From contig NZ_CP147520.1 in NCBI RefSeq assembly GCF_037201975.1, positions 7,762,502 through 7,826,501 of the forward strand: DNA of 64,000 nt, given 5' to 3'. The stretch is from Streptomyces sp. TG1A-60 (GTDB lineage: Bacteria; Actinomycetota; Actinomycetes; Streptomycetales; Streptomycetaceae). Positions 49,212 through 58,142 of the stretch are shown one piece after another. A program made the position numbers and the translations under genes. Position 1 is the stretch's first letter. Each line of letters begins with the position of its first letter. Under the pieces are notes generated by a model. The model did no database searches and was not told the origin of the DNA. It saw only the letters and a list, made by a program, of their open reading frames with translations.

Positions 49212-50095
49212 TCAGGCGGACTGCGGGGTGGCTTCCTGTTGTCGCCACCAGTCGTGTTCGTACTCGGCGGGCGGTAGGTAGTCGAGGGCGGAGTGGAGCC
49301 GTTCCTCGTTGTACCACGTGACCCACTGGAAGATCGCCCGTTCGACCTGGTCGACATCCTTCCAGGGGCCCTGCATCTCGATCAGCTCGGCCTTGAAAGT
49401 GCCGTTCAGAGCCTCGGCCATCGCATTGTCATAGCTGTCCGCGACGGACCCGACCGACGCCGAGGCGCCGATCTCGGCAAGCCGGTCGGTATACCGAATG
49501 GATACGTATTGCGACCCGCGGTCGCTGTGATGAATGAGGCCGGAGTCCTTCTTGATCCTCCGTCTCCACAGCGCCATCTCCAGGGCTTCCAGGGGCAGTT
49601 CGGTCCGCATATGGTTCGCGATCTGCCAGCCGACGATCATCCGCGAGTACACGTCGAGGACGAACGCCACGTATGCCCAGCCCGACCAGGTGCGGACATA
49701 CGTCATGTCCGCCACCCACAGCTGATCGGGCCGTGAGGCGGTGAAGTCGCGGTCGACCAGGTCCGGCGGGCGCGGCGCCGACGGCTCCGCCACGGTGGTC
49801 CGCCGGCGTTGACCACGGATCACGCCTCCAGACCCAGCTCGGCCATCAGCCGCTCGATGGTGCAACGGGCCACGTCGACCCCCTTGCGGCGCAGGGCCCG
49901 GGTGATCCGGCGGGCACCATAGGTGCCGCCCGACTCGCCATGGACCTGCTCGATCAGCGGCATGAGCTGTTCGTCGCGGAGCCGGCGGGCCGACTTCGGC
50001 CGCTTCTTGCGGGCGAAGTACGTCGACGGCGACAGCTCAAGAACCCGGCAGACGGGATCGACCCCGAGGCCCTTGTCACGCAGGTGGTCGATCAC
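49212..50095 (-). pseudogene. IS3-family transposase OrfB, one-base frameshift
   Basis: The N-terminal part (50095 down to 49820) reads LSPSTYFARKKRPKSARRLR and ITRALRRKGVDVARCTIERL. It then runs into a stop at GLEA, while GVIRGQRRRTTVAEPSAPRP and the DDE core (LWVADMTYVRTWSGWAYVAF, HHSDRGSQYVSIRYT, SYDNAMAEALNGTFKAELIE) continue in the next frame. Adding one G in the GGAGG run near 49825 would restore a normal OrfB. It may be a homopolymer sequencing error. Confidence 0.85.
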
Positions 50096-50403
50096 CTGCT
50101 CGGCCTCGTCCGGGGACGGTCGATCTCCTGGGCAAAAAACACGCTGGCGGCTTTCAGGATCTCGTTGGCCCGCTTCAACTCGGCGTTCTCCCTGCGGAGT
50201 TGCTTGAGTTCCTCGCGCTCGGCGGTGGTGAGCCGGTCGTCACGCTCGCCGCCATCGGCCTCGGCCTGGCGGACCCAGCCGCGCAGGGCCTCCTTGTGGA
50301 TGCCGAGGTCTTTCGCGACGTGGGCAATCGGTCGGCCGGTGCTGCGGACCTCACGGACCGCGCGCTCGCGGAGCTCGTCCGGGTACTTACGGGGTACTGC
50401 CAT
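50092..50403 (-). CDS. IS3-family transposase OrfA
   Basis: About 103 residues from MAVPRKYPDELRERAV. The HTH (IAHVAKDLGIHKEALRGWVR) is followed by a leucine-zipper stretch (EELKQLRRENAELKRANEIL). The end overlaps the orfB start as ATGA-type coupling. It is a paralogue of the OrfA in copy a. Confidence 0.9.
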   Translation of the reverse strand: MAVPRKYPDELRERAVREVRSTGRPIAHVAKDLGIHKEALRGWVRQAEADGGERDDRLTTAEREELKQLRRENAELKRANEILKAASVFFAQEIDRPRTRPSR

Positions 50404-50478
50404 GGTGCTCGTGGTTCTCCTTCGCCAGGACCGTAACCCTGGCATCAGGGACTCCACAAATCTCAGTACAGCTCAGCT

Positions 50479-51828
50479 TCCTTCCTCGCCGGGGCCATCG
50501 TGCTGGCCGGGGTGAGCTGGGTGCTGCTTCCCCTTCTGGTCGTGGCCAGCCTGCCGCAGGCCCTCGCCCAGGTCAGCGCCGCCCGGGTCCGCTACCTGGC
50601 GAACCTCCGCAGCAACGGCGACAACCGCATGCTGTCGGTGCTGCGTTGGCACATCTTCACCCGCGAGGCAGCCGACCAGATCCGTGCCGGCACCATGGCC
50701 GATTTCCTGTCCGGCCGGTACCGGCAGACGGTCGCCCGGATCAACCGCGAAGACCGGACCGCGGCCGACCAGGGTGCCCGCATGTCGCTGTTCGGCGCGC
50801 TGTGCGGCGGCCTCGGATCGGCTGTCGTGTGGGCGGCGGTGGTGTGGCTGCTGGCCACCGGCCGCATCAGCGTCGGCCACGCCGGCACGGCCGTCTTCGC
50901 TCTGCAGACGGTGGGCCAGTCGGTACGCGGGCTGGTCGCCGTCGGGGCCCGTGCCGTGCGTACCGGCCTCTACATGGACGACTGGACCCGGTTCCTCGAC
51001 TTGGCCGGCGGCTACACCATGCGCCGCGGCGAGCACCGGCCAGCGCCACCAAACGAGATCAAGATCAAGTCGGTCTCGCACCGCTACGCCGGGAAGGACC
51101 AGGACGCGTTGTCCGACGTCTCGCTCACGCTGCGCCGGGGCGAGGTCACCGCACTGGTCGGCTTCAACGGATCGGGGAAATCAACGCTGTCGAAGCTGGT
51201 CAGCGGCCTGTACCTGCCCACTGGAGGACAGGTGCTGTGGGACGGCGTCCCCACCGACGACGCCGACCCGCAGGCACTGTGGCAGGAGGTGGCCCTGGTG
51301 CCGCAGGACTACGCGCACTGGCCGCTGACGGTCCGCGAGAATGTCACCCAGGGGCAGCCCACGGCCCGCGGTGACGCGGCGGTCCTCGAAGCCTGCGAGG
51401 CCTCCGACGCGGACGAGGTCGTCGACAAGCTCGGCGCCGGCCTGGACACGCTCCTGGCCCGCGAGTGGCTGAACGGCGAGGAACTGAGCGGCGGCCAGTG
51501 GCAGCGCATCGCGCTCGCCCGGGCATTCTTCCGCGAGGCAGGGCTCCTGGTCCTCGACGAGCCGACCGCCAACCTCGACCCTCGCGCCGAATACAGAATC
51601 TTCCAGCGGCTGCGGGACTTGGCCCAGGACCGGGTGGTGTTGCTGGTCACGCATCGCATCACCAACGTCGCCGTGGCCGACCGGATCGTTGTCCTCAGCG
51701 AGGGCAGAGTCGTGCAGGAGGGCACCTACAAGGACCTCGCGGCCCAAGAAGGCGGCCTGTTCCAGCAGTTGCTGTCCTACCAGGTCACCTCGGAGCCGGA
51801 CGGCGAGAAGCACGGAACCCGCGCGTGA
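50479..51828 (+). pseudogene. ABC exporter, 3' part (permease end and ATPase)
   Basis: It continues the interrupted gene with membrane helices AIVLAGVSWVLLPLLVVASL, GLGSAVVWAAVVWLLATGRI and the nucleotide-binding domain. Walker A is VGFNGSGKST, the Q-loop VPQDYAHW, the signature LSGGQWQRIALARAF, Walker B LLVLDEPTANLDP and the H-loop VTHRI. No mutation is seen apart from the IS insertion. The gene follows the peptide gene and precedes the NUDIX gene, so its likely task is export of the cluster product. Confidence 0.9.
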
Positions 51829-51935
51829 AGGGCCCCGACACCACTTCACCAGCTCCGCCCGGGCGCACGGCCCCCGCTGACCCGCCCACCCTCGACCCAT
51901 CCACCAGCCCTTCCATGCTTCTCCGAGGTGTTGAC

Positions 51936-53411
51936 GTGCCGATCACCCGCTCCCACATCCGCGCGACCCTCGACAGCTACCTGACTCGGCACCCGCACGA
52001 GCGAGAGTCCCTGGCCGGCCTGTTTGCCGTCCTGGACGGGCCGGACGACCCGTCCAGCCGGGCGACTTTTCCCGGCCACGTCACCTGCAGCGCGGTCGTC
52101 ATCGACCGAGACCGGCGCGTACTGCACATCGTCCACAAGGCCACTGGGCTGCTGCTCACCCCGGGCGGGCACGCCGAGGCGGACCGGAGCCTGATGGCCG
52201 CTGCTCTTCGGGAGGTGTCCGAGGAGACGGGCATCCGGCCCGGTGACCTGTGTCTGACCCCGCAGTTCCTGGGCGGCCCGATCGACATCGACGTGCACGG
52301 GATCGACGCCAATCCCGCAAAGGGCGAGCCGAGCCATCAGCACTTCGACTTCCGCTTCGCCTTCTACGTCAGCACCGAGCAGCTGCCGCCGCTCAGGCTC
52401 CAGGACGAAGAGGTCTCGGGTTCCCAGTGGCTTGCGTTCGCCGACGTCAGGTCCCTAACGCTGCGGGCCAAGCTGCTGGATGCCGAGGCCGATGGGCTCG
52501 ACGGGCAGCCGGAGCCAGTCAACGCGTCGGCTCTGGTCCACGACGGCTTCGGACGCTACCTGCTTCATCTCAGGGATCTGCGGGAGGGAATCTGGGCGCC
52601 CGGGGTCTTCGACCTCCTGGGAGGCGGGCGCGAAAGGGATGACCGGTGCCTGGAGGACACCTTGCGGCGGGAGCTCGCCGAGGAGGCCCCCGGCCTTGCA
52701 CCGGTGGGCTTGGCGCCCTACGCAGTCGAAGAGGCGACGAGCGTCGACGGCCTCGCGGTGCCGATCAAGGTCTTCACGGCCCGCTGGAGCGGACACCCCG
52801 ACACGGCGGACCTACAAGAGGGCGTCCTCCTGCAATGGTTCACCCCCGACATGCTGGACCGACTAGCCATGAGTCCCGGCCTCGGCGACCTGATCCGCCG
52901 CCACGCGGCCGAGCACCCCCCGGCCGGCAGCCCGCCGGACCGCATCCGCCCACTGCACGAAGAGGCACCGGAGGGGACCGAACTCCACATCATCGGCGTC
53001 CACCTTCACCTCCAGGACGAGCAGGGCCGGATCCTCCTCGGACTGCGCCATCCCGACTCGGCCTTCGCGCCGGACGAATGGCACTTTTTGGCAGGTCATT
53101 GCGAGAGGGAAGCCGCCATCAGCTGTTTGGTGCGCGAAGCTCAGGAGGAGGCCGGGCTGATCATCGATCCCGGTGACATCGAGCTCGTGCATGTGGTCCA
53201 CCACGTCGACTCGCCGACGGCGCGGGCACGGATCGCGCTCGTCTTCCAGGCCCGGGCATGGTCCGGTACCCCGCAACTCCTGGAGCCCGACCGGTGCGTG
53301 GCGTGGCGGTGGTTCAGCCCGCAGGATCTTCCGGCAAAGGTCGTGCCGTACACCCGCCTGGCGATCGAAGGCATCGTCGCGGGCCGCCCGTACACCCAGA
53401 CGGGCTGGTGA
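51936..53411 (+). CDS. Triple NUDIX-domain protein
   Basis: 491 residues from GTG with GAGG seven bases upstream. Three NUDIX-like domains lie in tandem: about 45-170 (box GGHAEADRSLMAAALREVSE-ETGI), about 185-320 (GGGRERDDRCLEDTLRRELA-EEAPGL) and about 345-475 (AGHCEREAAISCLVREAQEE-AGL). The core REUXEEXGU is intact in the first; the first Glu of GX5E is replaced, the second has one extra residue and the third one residue less. It would hydrolyse nucleoside diphosphate derivatives or serve as binding scaffold. It starts about 110 bases after the ABC gene. Confidence 0.85.
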   Translation: MPITRSHIRATLDSYLTRHPHERESLAGLFAVLDGPDDPSSRATFPGHVTCSAVVIDRDRRVLHIVHKATGLLLTPGGHAEADRSLMAAALREVSEETGIRPGDLCLTPQFLGGPIDIDVHGIDANPAKGEPSHQHFDFRFAFYVSTEQLPPLRLQDEEVSGSQWLAFADVRSLTLRAKLLDAEADGLDGQPEPVNASALVHDGFGRYLLHLRDLREGIWAPGVFDLLGGGRERDDRCLEDTLRRELAEEAPGLAPVGLAPYAVEEATSVDGLAVPIKVFTARWSGHPDTADLQEGVLLQWFTPDMLDRLAMSPGLGDLIRRHAAEHPPAGSPPDRIRPLHEEAPEGTELHIIGVHLHLQDEQGRILLGLRHPDSAFAPDEWHFLAGHCEREAAISCLVREAQEEAGLIIDPGDIELVHVVHHVDSPTARARIALVFQARAWSGTPQLLEPDRCVAWRWFSPQDLPAKVVPYTRLAIEGIVAGRPYTQTGW

Positions 53412-53417
53412 GCCCCT

Positions 53418-53928
53418 GTGACGCTCCCACCGACACCCAGCTCTTCCTGGCCTGAGCACTTCCTCGCGCACCGCGCCGGCCACCACTGCCCAATGTGCGG
53501 CAACGACTGGACGGCCGATGACATCGGATGGGGGCTGCTGCTGCACCGCGGCGAGGTGGCCCAGTCCTATCTCTGGCGCTCCGGGCAAGTCCGGGGCTAC
53601 TCCATCACCATCGTGACCGCGCGCCACGTGGCCGAGCCCACCGAACTTTCGGACGACGAAGCCGCCGCCTTCTGGCGGGACACCCTCGCCCTGGGCCGCG
53701 CACTACCAGCCGTTGAAGATGAACTACCTGCTCCTCGGTAACGTCATTCCGCATGCCCATCATCACGTCGTGCCGCGCCGGGAGGCGGGTGCGGACCCGG
53801 CGCCGGGCGGCCCCTTGCCCTTCGTTGTGCTCGACCTCGGGCGCCAGGACGAGGCCCAACTACAGGCGGACGCCCGGGCGCTGCGCCGGCTGATGAACGG
53901 CCCCGGCAGGCCGGAGGCCGGGCATTGA
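53418..53928 (+). pseudogene. HIT-family nucleotide hydrolase/transferase, frameshifted
   Basis: A GTG start begins PPTPSSSWPEHFLAHRAGHH, followed by a CPMCGNDW zinc-knuckle-like motif. Near 53700 the frame changes from LGRALPAVEDEL to HYQPLKMNYLLLGNV, and the HIT motif IPHAHHHVVPR (HxHxHxx) follows. Restoring one frame gives a normal HIT protein of about 170 residues. The shift may be real or a sequencing error. The end overlaps the TTG start of the kinase gene. Confidence 0.8.
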
Positions 53929-54959
53929 ACGCGCAGTTCGACGTCACGGCCGTGGCGGGAATCCTGGCGCTGCACTACCGCGTGGTCCCCACCGACGTCC
54001 GCGAAGGGCCGTCAGGGACCGCCACGTGCAACTACGTGGCCAAGGACGGCGACGGCCGCCGATGGTTTGTGAAGGCCTACCCAGAGCACGCTGACCTGGG
54101 CGCCGAGGGGCGCGCCCTCGAGCTGGCCGAGTTCGCCGCACTCGGCGGGGTCCCGGTGCCGGCGATGCGCCGGACCCTGGACGGCGACCTCATCGCCGTC
54201 GAAGGCGGCCTGGCGGTGGCCGTCACCGCGTTCGCCGAGGGCGCCGAGACAGCGGAAGGCGGCCTGCACGGCGAGCAGTGGGCCGCCGTCGGCGCGACCG
54301 TGGGCCGACTGCACCGCACGCTCGCGCGACATCCGGACGGGCCGCCGCGCCGCGCCCCGTCCCACGAGGTCTGTGACATCGAGCGGGGCCGCCAGCGCCT
54401 GGAACGGCTCCTCGACAGCTACGCGAAGCAACCCCCGAGTTCCGCGTTCGGAGCGTGGTCGAGAGACGCCGCCCAACAACGGCTGGACGAACTCCCCGCC
54501 ACGGCATCCATGCTCGAAGCACTCCCCTTGACCCTGGCAGCGCAGATCGTCCATGGCGACCTGTCCTCCCTCAACCTGATGCTGAGAGGCGAGAAGGTCG
54601 CCGCGGTCGTCGACTTCCGGCCGCCGACGCACCGCAGCCCGATGTGGGAGCTGGGACGCATCGTGCTCGATCCGCGCACGGTCCTGACCGCCCCGGACTG
54701 GCCCACGGGCCTGGCCACGGCCGTCGTCGCCTACCGGGAGACCAACCCGGCCATGCCGGACGAGGACCTCATGACGGTGCCCCGGGTGGCGGCCGGCTAC
54801 CTGGCCTGCTCGGTGTACCCGCTCTCGGAGCCGCTCGGCGACCCAACCGCGGTCACCCCTCAGCTGGAGGCGTACGGGCGGGCCCGCCACGAGGCCCTGG
54901 GTGTGCTGTGCGCCCGCCTGGACGAGGCGGAGGAGGTGCTCCGTGACCAGCTCCGCTGA
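53925..54959 (+). CDS. APH-family (aminoglycoside phosphotransferase-like) kinase
   Basis: 344 residues from TTG overlapping the HIT stop (TTGA). Kinase features: GPSGTATCNYVAKDGDGRRW with FVKAYPEH (ATP-binding Lys), GRLHRTLARHPDG, catalytic loop IVHGDLSSLNLML (HGDxxxxN) and metal-binding VAAVVDFRPP. Length and layout match APH/choline kinase/homoserine kinase-type enzymes. In this cluster it may phosphorylate the product or an intermediate, or give self-resistance. Confidence 0.85.
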   Translation: MNAQFDVTAVAGILALHYRVVPTDVREGPSGTATCNYVAKDGDGRRWFVKAYPEHADLGAEGRALELAEFAALGGVPVPAMRRTLDGDLIAVEGGLAVAVTAFAEGAETAEGGLHGEQWAAVGATVGRLHRTLARHPDGPPRRAPSHEVCDIERGRQRLERLLDSYAKQPPSSAFGAWSRDAAQQRLDELPATASMLEALPLTLAAQIVHGDLSSLNLMLRGEKVAAVVDFRPPTHRSPMWELGRIVLDPRTVLTAPDWPTGLATAVVAYRETNPAMPDEDLMTVPRVAAGYLACSVYPLSEPLGDPTAVTPQLEAYGRARHEALGVLCARLDEAEEVLRDQLR

Positions 54960-56018
54960 CTCTCCCGCTCAGCTCCAGACGTCGCTGTGGCGGCACCGCA
55001 ACTTCCGGACGTTCCTGATCGGGCAGAGCGCCAGCGTGACCGGCAGCTCGATCAGCTCGATGCTGATCCCGGTGATCGCCGTCCTGGAGCTGCACGCCAC
55101 CACCTCTCAGGTGGCCTGGTTGGCGTTCCTTGGACTGCTGCCACCCGCGGTGCTCGCCCTGCACGCCGGGGCGCTCGCTGACCGCCATTCCAAGCAGCGC
55201 CAGATGATCATCGGGGATCTGGTCAGTGCGGCCGCACTGGCCACGGTGCCGGTGGCGGCAGCCCTCGACGCACTGACCCTGCCCCAGCTCATGGCGATCG
55301 CCGTGGTGCAGGGCGCCGCGGGCGTGGTGCATGACGCGGCGGCCATCAGCATCCTGCCCAGCCTGGTCGACCGGTCCTTGATCCAGCGGAGCAACAGCCG
55401 GGTCGGCGCACTCTTCGCCCTCTCCGCGACCGGCGGCAGCAACCTCGGCGCCGCTCTGACCGCCTTGGTCGGACCGGCCCGAGCCCTGCTCGGAGACGTC
55501 CTCTCCTATCTCATCAGTGCCTGGTGCACCGCACGCATCCGCATGCCCAAGACCGACCGGGCACGTACCGGGGAGCGTCGGCTGTGGGCGGAGATCGGCG
55601 AGGGCGTGGGGTATGTACGCAGTGACGACCGGCTGCGCACCTTGACGCTGGTCAACGCGTCGACTTCCTTCGCCCTCGCACTGCTCAACACACTGTGGGC
55701 GCTGTACTTGCTGCGCACCCTTGCGATGAGCACCACGGCGTTCGGTGTCGTGCTGGGGCTCGGCGCCCTGGGCGCGGCCGCTGGCGCGCTCCTCGCCCCT
55801 GCCCTTGCTCGACGGATCGGGCCCGGGCCGATGATGCTGGCCGCGCTCGCGATCACGCCGGTGACCCAGATTCCGCTGCTGCTCGCCTCTCCCGGCCTTG
55901 GCTGGCAGATCGTGATCGGCGCGGCGCTGTTCGTGCAGCTGGCGTGCGCCGGTGCGGCGGGCACAACCCAGCGGTCAATCCGTCAGATCATCACCAACTC
56001 CCGCATGCAGGCACGGAT
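54943..56018 (+). pseudogene. MFS exporter, 5' part interrupted by IS3
   Basis: GTG with AGGAGG six bases upstream, overlapping the kinase gene end by 17 bases. About ten membrane helices (SITGS...SSISSMLIPVIAVLELHA, VAWLAFLGLLPPAVLALHAG) and the loop motif GALADRHSKQRQ between helices 2 and 3 mark an MFS drug exporter of the enterobactin-exporter type. It is broken by the IS3 element after ARM (target duplication GAT). Joined to 57313 it gives 463 residues in frame. Confidence 0.88.
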
Positions 56019-56061
56019 TGAGGGGCCTCACGTTTTCCGGACAGGCTTATGACCGTTTATT

Positions 56062-56925
56062 TCACGCGGCGATTCGCAACTTCTCATACTCGGCGTGGAC
56101 TTCGCGCGGAGGGCGGTAACCCACCGCCGAGTGGAGGCGTTTGCGATTGTACCAGAATTCGATGTAGCGAGTGATGTCCTGCCGGGCGTCCTCGCGGGTC
56201 AGGTAAGTCACCCTTGATACGCGCTCGTTCTTCAGGGCGCCGAAGAATGATTCGGCCATGGCGTTGTCGAAACAGATTCCGGTGCGGCCGGCAGATCTGC
56301 GGAACCCGAACCGGTCGAGCGTCTTCCCGAACTCGGCTGACATGTAGTTACTTCCGCGATCCGAGTGAAATGTCGCGCCGGCCGAGAGGTTCCTGTTCCG
56401 TGCCGCGTTACGGATCGCCCTGGATATCAGTGAGGTTTGGTAGTGGTCGTCCATCGCGTAACCGATCACTTCTTTCGTGCAGCAGTCGATGACCGTTGCG
56501 AGGTACAGCCAGCCTTCCCCTGTCGCGATATAAGTAATGTCACCGACGAGCTTTTCACCGGGCGCATCCGCGGTGAAGTCGCGGCCGACGAGGTCCGGCA
56601 CCTGGCCGGCCGCAGCCTGAGTGAGGTTGAACCTCTTCGGCCGTGGCAGGCAGGGCACCAGGCCCAGTTCGCGCATGAGGCGGCGGACCAACTCCACGCC
56701 CGCGGCGACGCCCCAGCGGTGCAGCTGGGCCTGGATGCGCCGGTGCCCGTAGGTGCTGTCGGACATGTCGAAGGCTTTCTCGATGAGCAATTTCAGTTCT
56801 TCGCGCCGCTGAGCTGTCGCGGATTCCGGGCGGGATCGCCAGTCGTAGTAGCCGGATCTGGAGACGCCGAGTCGGCCGCACATGAACTCGACGCTGTATG
56901 CGTACTTCTCGGTGTCGAGCCGCAT
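56062..56925 (-). CDS. IS3-family transposase OrfB
   Basis: 287 residues. YSVEFMCGRLGVSRSGYYDW is followed by an HTH_21 region. The rve core carries KLVGDITYIATGEGWLYLAT (D), VIDCCTKEVIGYAMDDHYQT, TFHSDRGSNYMSAEFGKTL (D) and CFDNAMAESFFGALKNERVS (E). Undamaged. It is separated from orfA by 26 bases, in a different frame, so it may be made by programmed frameshifting. Confidence 0.93.
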   Translation of the reverse strand: MRLDTEKYAYSVEFMCGRLGVSRSGYYDWRSRPESATAQRREELKLLIEKAFDMSDSTYGHRRIQAQLHRWGVAAGVELVRRLMRELGLVPCLPRPKRFNLTQAAAGQVPDLVGRDFTADAPGEKLVGDITYIATGEGWLYLATVIDCCTKEVIGYAMDDHYQTSLISRAIRNAARNRNLSAGATFHSDRGSNYMSAEFGKTLDRFGFRRSAGRTGICFDNAMAESFFGALKNERVSRVTYLTREDARQDITRYIEFWYNRKRLHSAVGYRPPREVHAEYEKLRIAA

Positions 56926-56951
56926 CTCGTCGATGAACTCGTACTTGCTTG

Positions 56952-57242
56952 CTACCGGGGATCCTTCGCGAAGTACGCTGCGGCTTTTTTCAGGAAGGTA
57001 ACTTCCATCTCCAGCTCGCGGTTGCGTCGTTCGAGTTCCTTCAGGCGCGCTCGCTCGTTCACCGTCAGTTCCGCGTCGGGGGCCGGTTCCTGCTGCTTCT
57101 GGTACTTCTTCACCCAGCCGCGTAGCGTCTCCGAGTTCAGCTCAAGCTCCCGGGCGACTTCGGAGATCGTCTTGCTTGACCTCAACGCGATCTGGACGGC
57201 TTCCTCGCGGAACTCCGGCGAGTACTTACTGGGTGGCGCCAC
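56952..57242 (-). CDS. IS3-family transposase OrfA
   Basis: 96 residues from GTG. The HTH is ISEVARELELNSETLRGWVK, and the leucine zipper is ARLKELERRNRELEMEVTFL. The end KKAAAYFAKDPR is typical; a CTTTTTTC-type run near 56990 (A6 on the coding strand, CTGAAAAAAGCC) is the classical IS3 -1 slippery site for making OrfAB. Confidence 0.92.
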   Translation of the reverse strand: MAPPSKYSPEFREEAVQIALRSSKTISEVARELELNSETLRGWVKKYQKQQEPAPDAELTVNERARLKELERRNRELEMEVTFLKKAAAYFAKDPR

Positions 57243-57312
57243 TTCTTCCTCGTTTCCTTGTTCAGGACAACCCTATTGGGTGCCTGTCCGGAAACTTCGG
57301 GGCCCCTCAGAT

Positions 57313-57628
57313 GCAGGCGGTGAGCACCTGGCTGACATCGGGTGCCAGGCCGGTCGGCGCGCTGCTCGCCGGCGCACTGGGGACGTGGGCCGGTGTCCGG
57401 GCCGCCCTGGTCATCGGTGCCCTTCTGCTCACTGTGCCGCTCCTGGTCCTGGCGCTCTCTCCTCTGCGCGGCCTGTGGCAGATGCCCGGCGCCCCGCCCG
57501 AGCGGGAGGAACCCGCGCCTGCCGAAGAACTACCGCGCCCCGGCCCCCCACCTCAGGTGCCGGCCCCTGGAGCGGCGGCCGCCGCAGACATCCGCCGTGA
57601 GAGCTCATTGGACGGAGGCGCCACATGA
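57313..57628 (+). pseudogene. MFS exporter, 3' part
   Basis: It continues the interrupted exporter with QAVSTWLTSGARPVGALLAG and the last helices (ALVIGALLLTVPLLVLALSP), then a long Pro/Glu-rich tail. The TGA overlaps the ATG of an 11-residue frame. Confidence 0.85.
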
Positions 57629-57660
57629 CGGACCTGAACACCGGGGACACCACGCGATGA
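57625..57660 (+). CDS. 11-residue minigene MTDLNTGDTTR
   Basis: ATG ACG ... CGA TGA, with GGAGG six bases upstream. ATGA overlaps link it to the MFS gene on the left and to the NUDIX fragment on the right. It could be a translational relay, or a true peptide product; it may also be chance. Confidence 0.3.
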   Translation: MTDLNTGDTTR

Positions 57661-57803
57661 GCGGCGGGCAGCGGCACACCGAGCCGGTGGACGTCCACCT
57701 GATCCTGCGCCGGGAGACCGTCGACGGCCCGCAGATCTTGCTGTCGCGGCGGGCCGGGCAGGTGTACGCCGCCGGCCTGTGGCACCTGCCGTCGGTTCAC
57801 TAG
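57657..57803 (+). pseudogene. NUDIX hydrolase, N-terminal fragment
   Basis: 48 residues: MSGGQRHTEPVDVHLILRRE, then ILLSRRAGQVYAAGLWHLPS, the first beta strands of a NUDIX domain up to where GGHLE-type motif should follow. The frame then ends VH and stop at a sharp junction with unrelated DNA. Last recognisable gene of the cluster. Confidence 0.75.
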
Positions 57804-57894
57804 GCAAGCCACATGTCGCGTTTCAGGTTGTCGAGTTTCGCACACGGAGCGTATCCCTTCCCTACGTCTGGCAGCAGGAGGTCGGTGTTCCGTA

Positions 57895-58029
57895 ATGGAC
57901 ACCTCTAACGATGTGCTCATGCTGGGCGACGTGTTGCTCGGCATGTTGTCAGCACGTGATCGGCTACAGAAGGCTGGGCTCACAGCGGATAGGACCAATC
58001 CCATCGGCGGCCTGGCGCAGTCCCTCACT
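57895..58029 (+). pseudogene. Unknown gene, 5' part interrupted by ISL2 copy B
   Basis: It starts MDTSNDVLMLGDVLLGMLSA. It is interrupted after LAQSLT by the ISL2 element with ACT duplication. Joined to 59708 it gives a 256-residue protein in one frame. No family recognised. Confidence 0.65.
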
Positions 58030-58142
58030 GAGGCTCCGCCAAGCTCGTTTCCGCAGTTCAGTGGGGCTGGTGTGATGCGTTGGTGAGGTCCTCACGCTGG
58101 CAGGTGGCGTGATCGTCGGGGCGAGATCATCCGCCCGCTCCG

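Larger units (their letters stand above)
49173..50475 (-). mobile_element. IS3-family element (copy c)
   Basis: 1303 bp with imperfect ends TGAGCTGCCCCGAGTTTCGT and (reverse complement of right end) TGAGCTGTACTGAGATTTGT, flanked by a 3-bp target duplication GCT (49170-49172 and 50476-50478). It carries orfA and a frameshifted orfB on the minus strand. A degraded relative is at 31540-32364. Confidence 0.93.
56019..57309 (-). mobile_element. IS3-family element (copy d), intact
   Basis: 1291 bp. Ends are TGAGGGGCCTCACGTTTTCC and (reverse complement of right end) TGAGGGGCCCCGAAGTTTCC. The 3-bp target duplication is GAT (56016-56018 and 57310-57312). It carries orfA and orfB. The copy at 63293 is the same element in opposite orientation. 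Confidence 0.94.
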
